DNA of 64,000 bases from Sialis fuliginosa. Lineage: Eukaryota; Arthropoda; Insecta; Megaloptera; Sialidae. The notes beneath the pieces were generated by a model. That model saw only the letters and a list, made by a program, of their open reading frames with translations, ran no database searches and had not been told where the DNA came from. The position numbers and the translations under genes were made by a program. Below, one piece after another: positions 24,128 through 34,504 of this stretch. Where the stretch lies: positions 27,189,001 through 27,253,000 of the forward strand of contig OY540813.1 in NCBI GenBank assembly GCA_961205875.1, read 5' to 3'. Positions within the stretch are counted from its first letter, which is position 1. Every line of letters starts with the position of its first letter.

Positions 24128-24890
24128 AGGGTTCCGTATTGCAAAATGCAAAAAAAACTGAAACCTTATTGGATCACTTTGTTGCCCATCTGTCTGTTCG
24201 TCAATACCTCTTTTCTCAAGAACGCAACGGCTAGAGGTATCAACTAGAAATTAATATCAAATACTACCTCCCTATAATTCTAAAATTTAAAATTATATTG
24301 TCGACTTTAGTATTTGTCGTTGGTAGTCCCACCAAAGCCTCGTTACCAAATTTTTTTCAGATTTTTTGAGCCAGTAGTTACAGAGTTAGACATATCACAC
24401 GTCTTGGTATACAATTTTTTTGTTTTTTTGGATTTACTTTAAAGCCCCCTACAGGCACCATTTTTGATTTAGAAAAAAAAATAGAAAAAGGGTCAAATTC
24501 CGCTTGTTTGGTTATACATTTTAACGTGCCACATGCCTTGGTATAAAAAAAATATTTTTTTTACCTAGAGGGTGTCATTTTACATGTTCAGTTAAAAATT
24601 CAAGTTTCTAGCTTATAAAGTTTACGAGCTATTTGGCTTTGAATGAAAAGGACGGACGTCAAAGTGAGATTAATAGGGTTTCTTCGGAACCCTAAAAATT
24701 TGAAAATCATTAATTATATTTATATTATTTATATTTATTGTTCTTTTGTAAAATATCTGATGGATTTATTTTTTTTCATTGTTTATTTTTTAAATGTACC
24801 TATAATTTGATTTTTAAATTTTGTTGATAAACAATGCTAAGTTGTACGGAACCCTCAGGGCACTAATTCTACTCGTATTTGTCGTTTTTT
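24128..24890 (+). repeat. Widespread insect repeat bounded by AGGGTTCCGTA and TACGGAACCCT
   Basis: Opens AGGGTTCCGTATTGCAAAA with AAACTGAAACCTTATTGGAT soon after, then CTGTCTGTTCGTC. It has an internal CGGAACCCTA at about 24687-24697 and a final TACGGAACCCTCAGGGCACT at about 24845-24864, followed by ACTCGTATTTGTCGTTTTTT. I recall this arrangement, including a 'GTGCGCGAGTCCGACTCGCACTTGG'-like tail here decayed, as a very abundant lepidopteran and other insect repeat. Internal text such as AAAGCCCCCTACAGGCACCA is also typical. Non-coding; class not settled. Confidence 0.7.
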
Positions 24891-24944
24891 TTAAATTAAT
24901 ACTTCATAAAGTATAATTTAACGTATCAAAAATTATTATTATAT

Positions 24945-25484
24945 AAGGTACTGGCACCATATTATATTACTCCAGTAATGGCTATTCTTTAATTAAATGT
25001 ACTGAATAAAAAATATTTGTTGATATTTGATTACCGCCATATCTGAATATTAATCTATATACATTTAACTGTCTTACAGCATGATTTTATGATAATCGGC
25101 CAATAGGTGTCAAAATGGTGGACATTTAAACTTATTATTAGTATAATTTATTTATTAATTATTATTATATTAGCATAGTAAATGCTTTACATTGTTTCAA
25201 AGACGATTCTTTCTTTTATATCTTTTGTGTCGTAGTACTTATCATTTTGTAACCATTACTGGTTTTACTTTATCCATTACTGGAGAAAAAACATAAACAA
25301 AATAAAAGACTATAATTAAAAAAAAACTATGTTTGCGGACTTTGGTAATGAAATTGATTAAAAAAGAGTTCCTTGTTTTATTAGTAATAAGTATGAGTTC
25401 ATGATAATTACAAAAAAGAAGCCCGTCAATCACAAAAACAGTAAACCTTGCTTTTATAGCGGTCATAACTGGCGCCAGTACCTT
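24945..25484. mobile_element. Inverted-repeat DNA element (family C, copy 1), ~540 bp
   Basis: The tips are AAGGTACTGGCACC and, at the right, GGCGCCAGTACCTT, with weaker inner symmetry (CCAGTAATGG on the left, CCATTACTGG at 25255). A second copy in opposite orientation lies at 61733-62290 and matches over nearly its full length, including TGTCAAAATGGTGGACATTT and CATTTAACTGTCTTACAGC. A 74-codon minus-strand frame (25242-25466) is similar to a frame in copy 2, but both simply follow from the nucleotide match. No exact target duplication could be fixed in the TA-rich flanks. Confidence 0.8.
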
Positions 25485-25489
25485 ATTAA

Positions 25490-26610
25490 TTATTAAATTT
25501 AAAAAAATATTTTAATGTAAATCTAAAAATAAGATAAAATATAAGACGGATGGGGAAATATGGAACATTAACTTCATATGTTAAATGTGATGGTAAAGTG
25601 TCAGATGTGGTCGGTGGTCATACACTTTGTGCTCTGTGAAAAATTTGGCAATAACGATACTTAAGTGCAAATGTGTGTTTTTTTTATCAATTATATCTTA
25701 TTATAATTACATATAAAATATATGTATCTACCTTACCCCAATTAACACCCCCGAGTAAATGTAAGATTAGTTAAATTAATAAACTTTCAAAGAGAAATAT
25801 TGTAGGGCAAACAACATTTTTATATCAAAATAATATGTGTTTTCAAAAGGTAGATTTTTCCAATTACAATTTTAGCATACATTTTCAATTAATCGTCTAA
25901 CCCCTTCTACGTAATATATTATTACATATATATTAGTTTCAAAAATATATAATAATTAATAAGTAATACAATTTCTAACTGAGTTGTATATTTTAGCTAA
26001 TATAAAATTCATATATTATAATAAAAATATTTTTCTATGAAATATCAATTTTCAATTTCCTAAGAAGTCCATGAAACATAATCCTTGCTATAAACATTGT
26101 GCTCGTGAAATATAATGTACGAGTAGTAGTTGTTCCATTATCTGTATGTAAATTGCGTTTCTTATCGGTTATATAAACATCAACATTTACTTTCTGAATT
26201 TTATTAGAGTATAAACACAATATTGGAACGTGATTTTAAGTCACTTAAATTTACATACATTATGTTACATTAAATCGTAATTTTATGTAATTTTTGAAAG
26301 CATGTACAATAAATCATGAGTTTTATTTTTACGTTTCAAGTCTGCATATATCTTAACATAAAGTATTCATTCAATGCAAAATATACTAGAGCTGTACACA
26401 GATGAGAGTTAGGTTAGTCTCGTCTCGATTCTGTCTTGAATTTGATAATTGGTTGTCTCATGAACAATTATATTATTTTTAATAAAGAAATAATTTATGA
26501 AATATGACGAATCTTATTTTACTTTAATTTTATATCGATTTAAAGATTATTATCAAATAGTTGATTTTTATTAACGATTCATAATGTCTTTAAGTCGAGA
26601 TTTTCGATGA
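25490..26610. other. AT-rich stretch, nothing identifiable
   Basis: No coding frame above about 61 codons and no repeat boundary seen. Confidence 0.5.
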
Positions 26611-26619
26611 GACTCGAAT

Positions 26620-26998
26620 TATCGATCAGGCGGGGAAATACTTCAGGGAGGGGGTTTTATAGGGAAAAATAACACTGTTGCTCGCATAGAAGCCGAGATA
26701 TTTACGATTTTGTTGTCTAATGAATAAAACACAAACAAAAAATTTAATATTTCATCTCCTGTCACGTATGGAGGGTTTTAATTAGTTTTATTCGATCCGG
26801 CTGGAAAAATACTATACATAGAATAGAGAAATTCAGGGGGAAAAATAAACCCCCTATCTCGCATAGGAACCTAGATATTTACGAAAAAATAAAAATAAAA
26901 ATTTTATACTTCATCCCCTGTCTTAAAATAATATTTGTACTGCCAACATAAAAAAATTATGCAACGCGAGCAAAACCGCGGGCAGGCCCGCTAATTAT
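26620..26998 (-). repeat. Family B-type repeat, inverted, with internal duplication
   Basis: Read on the minus strand it begins near 26993 with TAGCGGGCC then TGCCCGCGGTTTTGCTCGCG, matching the head of the family B repeats. The body contains two diverged copies of one module about 177 bp apart: CTCGCATAG-A-CC-AGATATTTACG at 26681 and at 26858, each near a TCCCCCTGAA/CTTCAGGGAG-type word and a CATC(T/C)CCTGTC word. The body is not the same as copies 2 and 3, so it may be a different subfamily sharing the head. Confidence 0.6.
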
Positions 26999-26999
26999 A

Positions 27000-28390
27000 T
27001 ATATTATGCATGAATTTATAAATAACGAATTATAAAATACCTGAATAAAAAATATAATGCCAAACTTTGAAAGAAAATGTTAATTTGAAATGTAAATATT
27101 TAAATAAAACAAAAGCAATCTACATGAAATAAAAATAAATAAAATGTAATTAAAAGCACATTTAAAAAATATGTTTAATGTCAATTACAATAAAAATGTC
27201 TTAATTTAAAATGACAGGTATGGGCTTTCTAGAAATCTTACCGTGGTTCAAAAACGTTGGTGAAATTAATTCAGTGAGCGCATGTTTGTAACAAGGAAAA
27301 CAAAAACAAACAAGGTGTAAAAGTTTTATGCACAGTTTCTCGATAAAACATTTTAGCGTCCATTAAAAGTCTACGGAATATTCATTTTCTATACATTAAC
27401 TTTGTGACAGAAAGTGTTAAAAACTCATTAGTTGCAATAAAATAAAATTAAACCTTGTATACTTGATGATAAAACTTAAACACATCCTACAAACATAGCG
27501 TTTTGTTTACAGATTTATCTTTGTTTTGGGGGTTGGTTCTCCGATAACTAATTAAGATAAGTAATTTATAAAAATATAGTTTTATTCGTTGCCGATATTG
27601 CTATTTGAACCAATTTGAATAATACCTGGAAAAAATAATTTAGATCAAATTAGATATTTTTTTCAATTTAGATCAACGTCCTTTACCATTTTATGGAAAT
27701 CTAAATTTAAAAAATATCTTCTTTAATCCAGTTTGATCAATGTAAATCTAATATTTTATTTTGCCATCTTTGTTTCATAAAACTATGTAGATTTAGGTTA
27801 ATCGGCGTGGATCTAAAAAAACAAAGACGGTTGAGTTAAATTTTGGATCTTCGTAGATCCAGGTGGAAATTTGGAGAAAATTGTATGTAATTTTATATAC
27901 TTACATCAAATTAATGTTTCCTCGGGCAATTGGAAGGTCCAGTAACGGGTGATAATGACGTATTTCGACCCCTGTCGATCTTTAATTTTCAAACATCAAT
28001 ATCGGTTATATTTTATTTTTTACTAGATAAATGTACAAGAATATAAAAGATTTGTGTTAACTGCGTCTAATGAAAAAGATTGATTAAAAAATCGCACTTT
28101 GGCCGCTGTATTTGAATAGGACACTTTTCAGTACCTAAAAATATTCGTATATACATTAAATGTAGATATGACATGAAGGTACATCAATGGGCACTGAGTG
28201 TGAGCCGATTTAGCACCATATTGCCATTCTTTTCTATTGGAAAATCGACCTACATACATAAATAATTGATTTTGATTTTTAATGAATTTAATAAATTTGT
28301 ACAGTTTAACAGCTATGAGAGCAATCGAAAATCATCTTTATTAAAATATATTTTTATAGCTTAAGCTTTAGAAGACTGCACATTGCGATA
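27000..28390. other. AT-rich stretch, nothing firm
   Basis: Between 27640 and 27870 the words TTTAGATCAA, GATCAA and GGATC recur with loose symmetry, but no element boundary could be supported. Confidence 0.4.
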
Positions 28391-28394
28391 ATAA

Positions 28395-28442
28395 AAACTT
28401 CTCAACTGTGGCCCTCCACCAAAAGTATTTGCCCACCTCTGG
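28395..28442 (-). mobile_element. Isolated hAT-like terminus
   Basis: Read from 28442 leftward the sequence is CAGAGGTGGGCAAATACTTT followed by TGGTGGAGGGCCAC. CAGAGGTGGGCAA followed by a GGCC-rich stretch is a very common hAT end in animals. The element would extend to the left of 28442, but no matching opposite end is visible, so this is a truncated copy. A minus-strand 72-codon frame through it is not meaningful. Confidence 0.5.
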
Positions 28443-29274
28443 TGTAGATAATAAGAATATTATTTTACAATATCCAAAAACGTTTAATGTTTTCAACACC
28501 TTACGATCCACGTGCCAGTAAACAATAACTTTTAGCTTGTAAAGTTTCCCATTCCTGTCATCAGCATTAGGTCGTAAAATGTGCAAAGAGAGTGCGCTGG
28601 TAGTATAATGAAAAAGACTTTATGAGAATGACATTGTACTCAGAATTGAATTAATCTTAACTCCAATAATGCTAGCTTTCCCGGTTTGTTTAACTCCAGA
28701 TTGCTTTTGAAATATATAATATAGGTACAATATAATTTAAGATTGTTTGTTCGCAACAATGACGGCGCGAAAGATGCACCGCCAGTTTGCCCTGAGTTAT
28801 TGCATATAAGCTTGTCGTGTTTTCTTGTGTGTGCTTTCTTGTATGTAAATGTCAACAGGGACTTCATGATTTTTATGTTATACCGAAGAATTACTTTTTA
28901 GATCTTGTTTCTGTTTGTAAATGTTGTATTTGTAGGGGTTCTTTTATTTGTATGTACGTACATGTAACCATGTTTTTAAAAATTGATGTACAAGACAATT
29001 TTATTTGGTTTTTATATATGTATACATATCTAATGTAATATTAAATTATTAAAATAAGAAGTAGGTATGAATGTATTATCTGCGAACTTTTAAACCTAAC
29101 TATTATCAGTTAATTAGAAAAATATTTTAAATTGTATTACGGTATGAGGGTATCGAGATTTAATTTAATTTTGAATTATGGTTCTTCCCCCTGAATTAAG
29201 TTTGGTAACGTTGCCTTAAGTCGTTCTTGAGATATCTTAAAAAATAACTGTTTTTAGATGTCACTTCTCCCCCT
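28443..29274. other. AT-rich stretch, nothing identifiable
   Basis: Frames of 73-75 codons on opposite strands overlap around 28817-28867. Neither has a motif. Confidence 0.5.
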
Positions 29275-29276
29275 TA

Positions 29277-32200
29277 CCCACATGGAAATTTTTATAAGTT
29301 TTAACTTATATATAACATATAAGTTTTGAAAATTATATGTAATTTATAAAATAATTATAAAAAACATATAAAAAATATATATATTCTTTATATAAAATAT
29401 ATATGTTCTACTTACTCACAATACATATATGTCTTATATATTTAACTTATATTTTTTATATAAAGTAAATATAAGTTAAGAATATAAATTACTTATATGT
29501 TTCAGGAATATGTTTTTTATAAAATAATTATAAAAAATATACAAATTCTTTATATAAAATATATATGTTCTACATATATACCACATATAAACAATACATA
29601 TATGTTTTATATAAAATACTTTTGAAAAATATATAAATTATTTATATAAAATGTATATGTTCTACATATATACGACATATAAACAATACATATATATTTT
29701 TTATATAAAATACTTATAAAAAATATATATATTCTACATTATACTACATATATACAATACATATATATTTTATATAGGTATTACTTATATTTCTTATATA
29801 AAATAAATATAAATTACTTATATATTTCAGTAATATGTTTTTTACTTTTTTATACATACATGAAATGTATTGTATAAATAAAATATAGTGATATAGAATA
29901 TTATTATCTATAGTTTATGTTCTATTCTTTTTTTGTATCTTTTTTGAATTGACCAAAAAATAATTATTTTAGTTTTTATTTAAAATTAATTTTATTAATA
30001 TGTTTGAATAATCTAGTTACCTATGAAATTAAAAGCATTTTTTCTTACAACTGTCAATTAAATATATAAAACGTGTTGAACTGTTGAAATATCAAACAAA
30101 TAAGAAACCATTGACAAAACAACGTTTTTTAAACAGGTAAACTATTATAATGATTTATAATAAAAACGTTTGAAAAAAGTCTTGTGCCGACCAGGGCAGT
30201 TTATTTATAAAAAAATTATAAAACAAAAATACAATTTTTTTATATAAAAAATATTTGTTCAATTATTCATTGTCTGAAAAAAATTAATATAAACCGTGTT
30301 TACGGTTTAAATTTTAATACATGATGCTAGATTTAGAAACATTAGTAGTAACAATTCAAAGTTATTATTTTTTATTTTTAATGATTATTGTATGTGTTGA
30401 TAATTGCTTCACATACATGTCTATGTATTTAATTTTGTAGAATTTTTTCTACTACTTTAATCGTATGGCAGACAGAATCGCGTTCTAGCACATATGATTG
30501 CGCCGACTCCGCTAGTCAAATTAAGTACTATATATTCTAGTTTTCATATGATACTCATTAAAATAGACAATAATATATTTTCTTTGGATCATTATTCAAC
30601 GTAAATAAATAATTAATGAAACTTTAGTTGTATTATTTTGTAAGTTTTGCGACAATACAATTTACTTAAAGGCTTATACGTACATATATAGACAATACAT
30701 CAGACAATAACATGACCAGTTGTTAAACGTCAAGTGAACTACACGGTAGACATTGTAATGTGTAAAGACAATAAAAATTGATATTGTTTAAAATAAGAAT
30801 ACATCATGGCATAACGAACCACAAAAGGTAAGTGTCATATGTACTTTTTAATAAATATCCAATATTATTTTTAATTTATGGACACATTTTTTCTTTAAAA
30901 CACTTATGAACATTTTAAGTAATAGGCAGCCATGATAATATTAAACACTCTGTCGTAACTATTTTAATGTTCAAACTATTCAGTGGAAATAAAATAGTTT
31001 TATTTTAACAGTTCCATATTTATAGAAAGGTATATTATGTAAAGTACTACTTAAATGTGTTATCTATTTAATAGATTCAATAGAATAATAGATGTGTACA
31101 ATAAATGCACAGTGCACAATGTATTTGTTTTGGTTCATCACTTTATTAAGCGTATATCTATATAACCTATATATGTACATACATATGTACAGTACCTCGC
31201 TATATAATTAGCAGCACTTGCAATAAAATGTTTTTAGGTATATGTTTTAGGATCCAGCAATAAAATATCACCTTTTTCTATGCTACATCTTGCTTATTTT
31301 TTCTGGGAACTTAAGTGTATTTTGTATATAATATATTTCATTCGAAACAAATATATTTATGATTAAAGATTCCTAAAAAGTATCATTTAAAAATTAATAA
31401 TTTATATTAATTTTGTAGGATGATTTTTCAAATAATGATAATAATAAGAAAAACATTTATGAACATAATAAATAATAATAATAATAACATAATAAATAAA
31501 TAATTTTAATTAAAAATAATTACCTTTTTAGGAAACTAGAAGCTTTTTCCCAGAAATAGAAAAAAATAATGTGTAGTGGAAGAAATTCATCGAAGAGTAT
31601 TAGAAACTGACAGAAATAAAAAAGCAAGATTTCAAGTATTTTACCACTGGCCAAGTTGAACAATGACGGAAACATTATCGAAAAAAAGGTGAATAGATAT
31701 CATCATTACTTAACCTCAAAAACAAAAATTAACTTTAATATCCTGAATAATATTAATTTTGATTATTTTTTTCCAGAACTGACCCCCAGGTTCAGTGTGA
31801 GTCAATTCCCCTCACAATAGAGAGATTCTGGGATTGTACAAGCAATTAATGTAAAACTGTCAGTATCAAGGACAAAAAATAAAATAAAATTTTGTTCATA
31901 TTAAGAGACTATGCATATATAAAATATAATACTTATATACTTATTATAATATATTTTTGTAAGGTGATTAAGCCAGAATAATATTGTAATTTATTAAAAT
32001 ATCAATATATTGTATTATTATATCTATATTATAAATATATAAAAAATATATAAACGACGTATATTTATATTATATATAACATATAAAACACATATAAATG
32101 AAACATATAAAAAATATATAAATGACAAATATATAGTACCTATATATATTTAACATATAAGAAATATATAATTAACTTATACAATAAATATATGTTACAT

Positions 32201-32466
32201 ATAACAAATATATATAAATGGCATATATTCAATTTTATATATATTCAACATATAAAAAATATATAATTAACTTATATATACATATAATTTATATATATGT
32301 AACATATAACAAATATATAAAAATGACTTATATATTTAACATATAAAAAATATATATGACTCTTATATGAAAATCGGCCAATTTTGACCTATGTGGCTTA
32401 TAAATTCTTTATATATTTACATATATGTTTATTTATATATTAAACTTATAAAAATTTCCATGTGGG
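29277..32466. mobile_element. 3.19-kb DNA transposon-like element with perfect 25-bp inverted ends
   Basis: CCCACATGGAAATTTTTATA-AGTTT at 29277-29301 is exactly reversed at 32442-32466. TA lies just outside each end (29275-29276 and 32467-32468), compatible with a 2-bp duplication. Inside both ends are ~550-bp fields (29300-29830 and 31900-32440) built from degenerate ATATATAA, ACATATAA and TTATATGT words, quite unlike the middle. The middle (29850-31880) has short exon-like scraps: ATGGCAGACAGAATCGCG near 30463, a CAAAAG|GTAAGT donor-like site near 30826, and a ~28-codon frame at 31570-31656 (VEEIHRRVLETDRNKKARFQ) followed by GTGAAT and a later TTTTTTCCAG. It looks like a decayed or internally deleted derivative of an autonomous element. 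Superfamily unknown. Confidence 0.75.
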
Positions 32467-32660
32467 TACACACGATTTTAATGATTTTTAACCAATCAAT
32501 CAAGTTTCATTAATAGGTATTAGTTTAGGGGTTCTTTAGTTATGCGTGTCACAAGGATTTAGCGTGGGGCATGTCAGGAAGTATTTTTGTCCGTTATCCG
32601 AGAAGACGACAATGCACTATGGGCCAGGAGACCCTGTTCTATGGCCAAAAGTCCAGAAAT

Positions 32661-33178
32661 TATCCGATTTAATTAAAATTCATTTTATAAGGGTTTTTTG
32701 GGACGCTGATTTCAAATTTTTAATAAAAATTCAAAAATTCAAAATGGCGGAACTAATATGGCGATTAATATATTTCAAAAGTTATCCGATTTAAATAAAA
32801 TTCATTTTATAAGGTTCTATTGGGACACTGATTTCAAATTTTTTATAAAAATTAAAAAATTCAAAATGGCGGATCCAATATGGCGACCAATATATTTCAA
32901 AATTTATCCGATTTAAATAAAATTCATTTTATAAGGTTTTATTGGGACGCTGATTTAAAAATTTTATAAAAATTTTAAAATTATAATGGCGGATACAATA
33001 TGGCGACCAAGATATTTCAAAAGTTATCCGATTTTAATAAAATTCATTTTATAAGGTTTTATTGGGACGCTGATTTCAATTTTATTATAAAAATTTAAAA
33101 ATTCAAAATGGCGGATACAATATGGCGACCAATATATTTCAAAAGTTATCCAATTTAAATAAAATTAATTTTATAAGC
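32661..33178. repeat. Tandem array, ~122-bp unit, 4.3 copies
   Basis: Unit starts (TATCC(G/A)ATTT) fall at 32661, 32783, 32905, 33025 and 33147, so periods are 122, 122, 120 and 122. Each unit contains AAATTCATTTTATAAGG, TTTTATTGGGAC(G/A)CTGATTT, an AT-rich stretch, and AAAATGGCGGA-CCAATATGG then CGACCAATATATTTCAAAAG. The fifth copy is cut after TTTTATAAG. The 'AAAATGGCGGATCCAATATGGCG' wording recurs in repeats of many insects, as I recall. The 82-codon frame at 32546-32794 is a by-product. Confidence 0.92.
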
Positions 33179-33249
33179 ACGCGGTGTAAACAAATAACAA
33201 TCTAAATACAAGTAATCTCCTTACAACAATCCACAACAAAGTTTCGCTC

Positions 33250-33875
33250 TAACACTATGAATGAAACTAAAAATTGCATAAACTCACCCCCTGACTACCC
33301 CGGCCATTAGGGGTTGAGTGTCGATTTTTTATTTTTATTGAAGACTGTTTTGTCCAAATTCACCTGTATAACTAAAGCAACTATGCAGATAAACATATCA
33401 AAAACCCACCCTCGTCCACCTCTTACGCTATTAGGGGTTGAATGTTGAAATTTTTATTTTAATTGAATATTATTATATTTTCTCCGAATTTACCTTAATA
33501 TCGCAAAAAGTATGTAGATAAATATATCAAAAATTTAAAAATTAAACACCAATAACCCCCCCCCCCCTCCCATCTCTTAGGGGTTGAATTTTCGAAAATG
33601 CTATTTGTCTTGTACAATATATGTGCAATGTTTCATTCGAGTGAATACTAACAATTTTTTTTCGTCATATAAACTTTTCCACACCCTTGCACCCCTTAGG
33701 AGTTTAATTTTGGGAAATACTTAAATGCTAGTTTCATTATTTGTATAGTATTCATTTTAAGTTTCAAGTAAATCCAACAAAAAAATATTTTCCCATACAA
33801 AATTTTACACCCCTTTTTACCCCCGTAGGGGTTGAATTTAGAAAAGTATTTTCTTAATGGGTGCTTAGATCATAA
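33250..33875. repeat. Series of diverged TAGGGGTTGAATTT blocks
   Basis: TAGGGGTTGA or a close variant (TAGGAGTTTAATTT) recurs at about 33307, 33431, 33578, 33706 and 33826. Each is preceded by a C-rich stretch (CACCCCC-, CCACCTCTTACG, a long C run near 33557, CACCCTTGCACCCC, ACCCCTTTTTACCCCCG). Spacing of 120-147 bp suggests an old, diverged tandem series. The last block continues TTTTCTTAATGGGTGCTTAG-ATCATAAAAGGAAGACACCC, text I recall from a common insect repeat. Confidence 0.7.
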
Positions 33876-34504
33876 AAGGAAGACACCCCTCAAATTTCAC
33901 GGTCCAGAGAAAGTTTGTACACTCGTAGTAGGTACTATATTCGTTTATACAATGTGAAATAAATACGTACCTACATATCATTCTTGTACGTTTAGAAGAG
34001 TTTCACAGTCAAACAAATGAAAACGGGCAAAAAGGGGCAGATCTAGGCTGAAGTGCACATCCTAGAGAAGACATTTGTGAGTCTCATTACTTAATACAAG
34101 GCGGTATCTTTCGGTATTCGCAATCGGCAGCAGGTGCTTTGCTGAAAAATCTTGTTTTTTTATACTAAAAATGTGGTTTTACTTCAGTAAAACTGAAAAT
34201 AACGCATTCATGTGACATTTAAAATTATTTTTGAACTTCCACGAATGATATAATCCAAATATACGGCTTGGAATTTATGACTTTACAATAAATATTACAT
34301 TTTACAAGCGACAGTAAAATAACTTTTTTTTATACATTTTTCAACTTTGCGCCCCTGTCATTTGAACAGGAATTGATTAATCAATATGTAATTGCCATCA
34401 TAACTACTTCAATTAATGCTGAATTCAGTGGTCTAATTCGTTTTCTCAAATTCGAAAGTAGACTTTTGGCCACAGAACAGGGTCTCCTGGCCCATAGTGC
34501 AATG

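Larger units (their letters stand above)
32613..34501. mobile_element. 1.89-kb element with 41-bp inverted ends enclosing tandem repeats
   Basis: The left end TGCACTATGGGCCAGGAGAC, then CCTGTTCTATGGCCAAAAGTC (32613-32653), is reversed at 34461-34501 with one mismatch (A/G). Inside lie the 122-bp array (32661-33178), a looser series of TAGGGGTTGA blocks (33250-33870), and about 600 bp of single-copy sequence. No exact target duplication is visible (AA on the left, AT on the right). No coding frame longer than ~80 codons, so it is non-autonomous. Near-identical ends suggest a fairly recent insertion, although the inner arrays may be older. Confidence 0.75.

Noticed and set aside
25242-25466. 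Open frame conserved between the two family C copies, considered as a gene
   Set aside because: The nucleotide match extends equally outside the frame, so conservation reflects element homology.
27600-27880. Recurring TTTAGATCAA and GATCC words suggesting a tandem or inverted repeat
   Set aside because: Period and symmetry are too irregular to define a unit.
29300-29830. AT-rich field read as a simple microsatellite
   Set aside because: A similar field lies at 31900-32440 just inside the mirrored 25-bp end, so it is better explained as element subterminal sequence.
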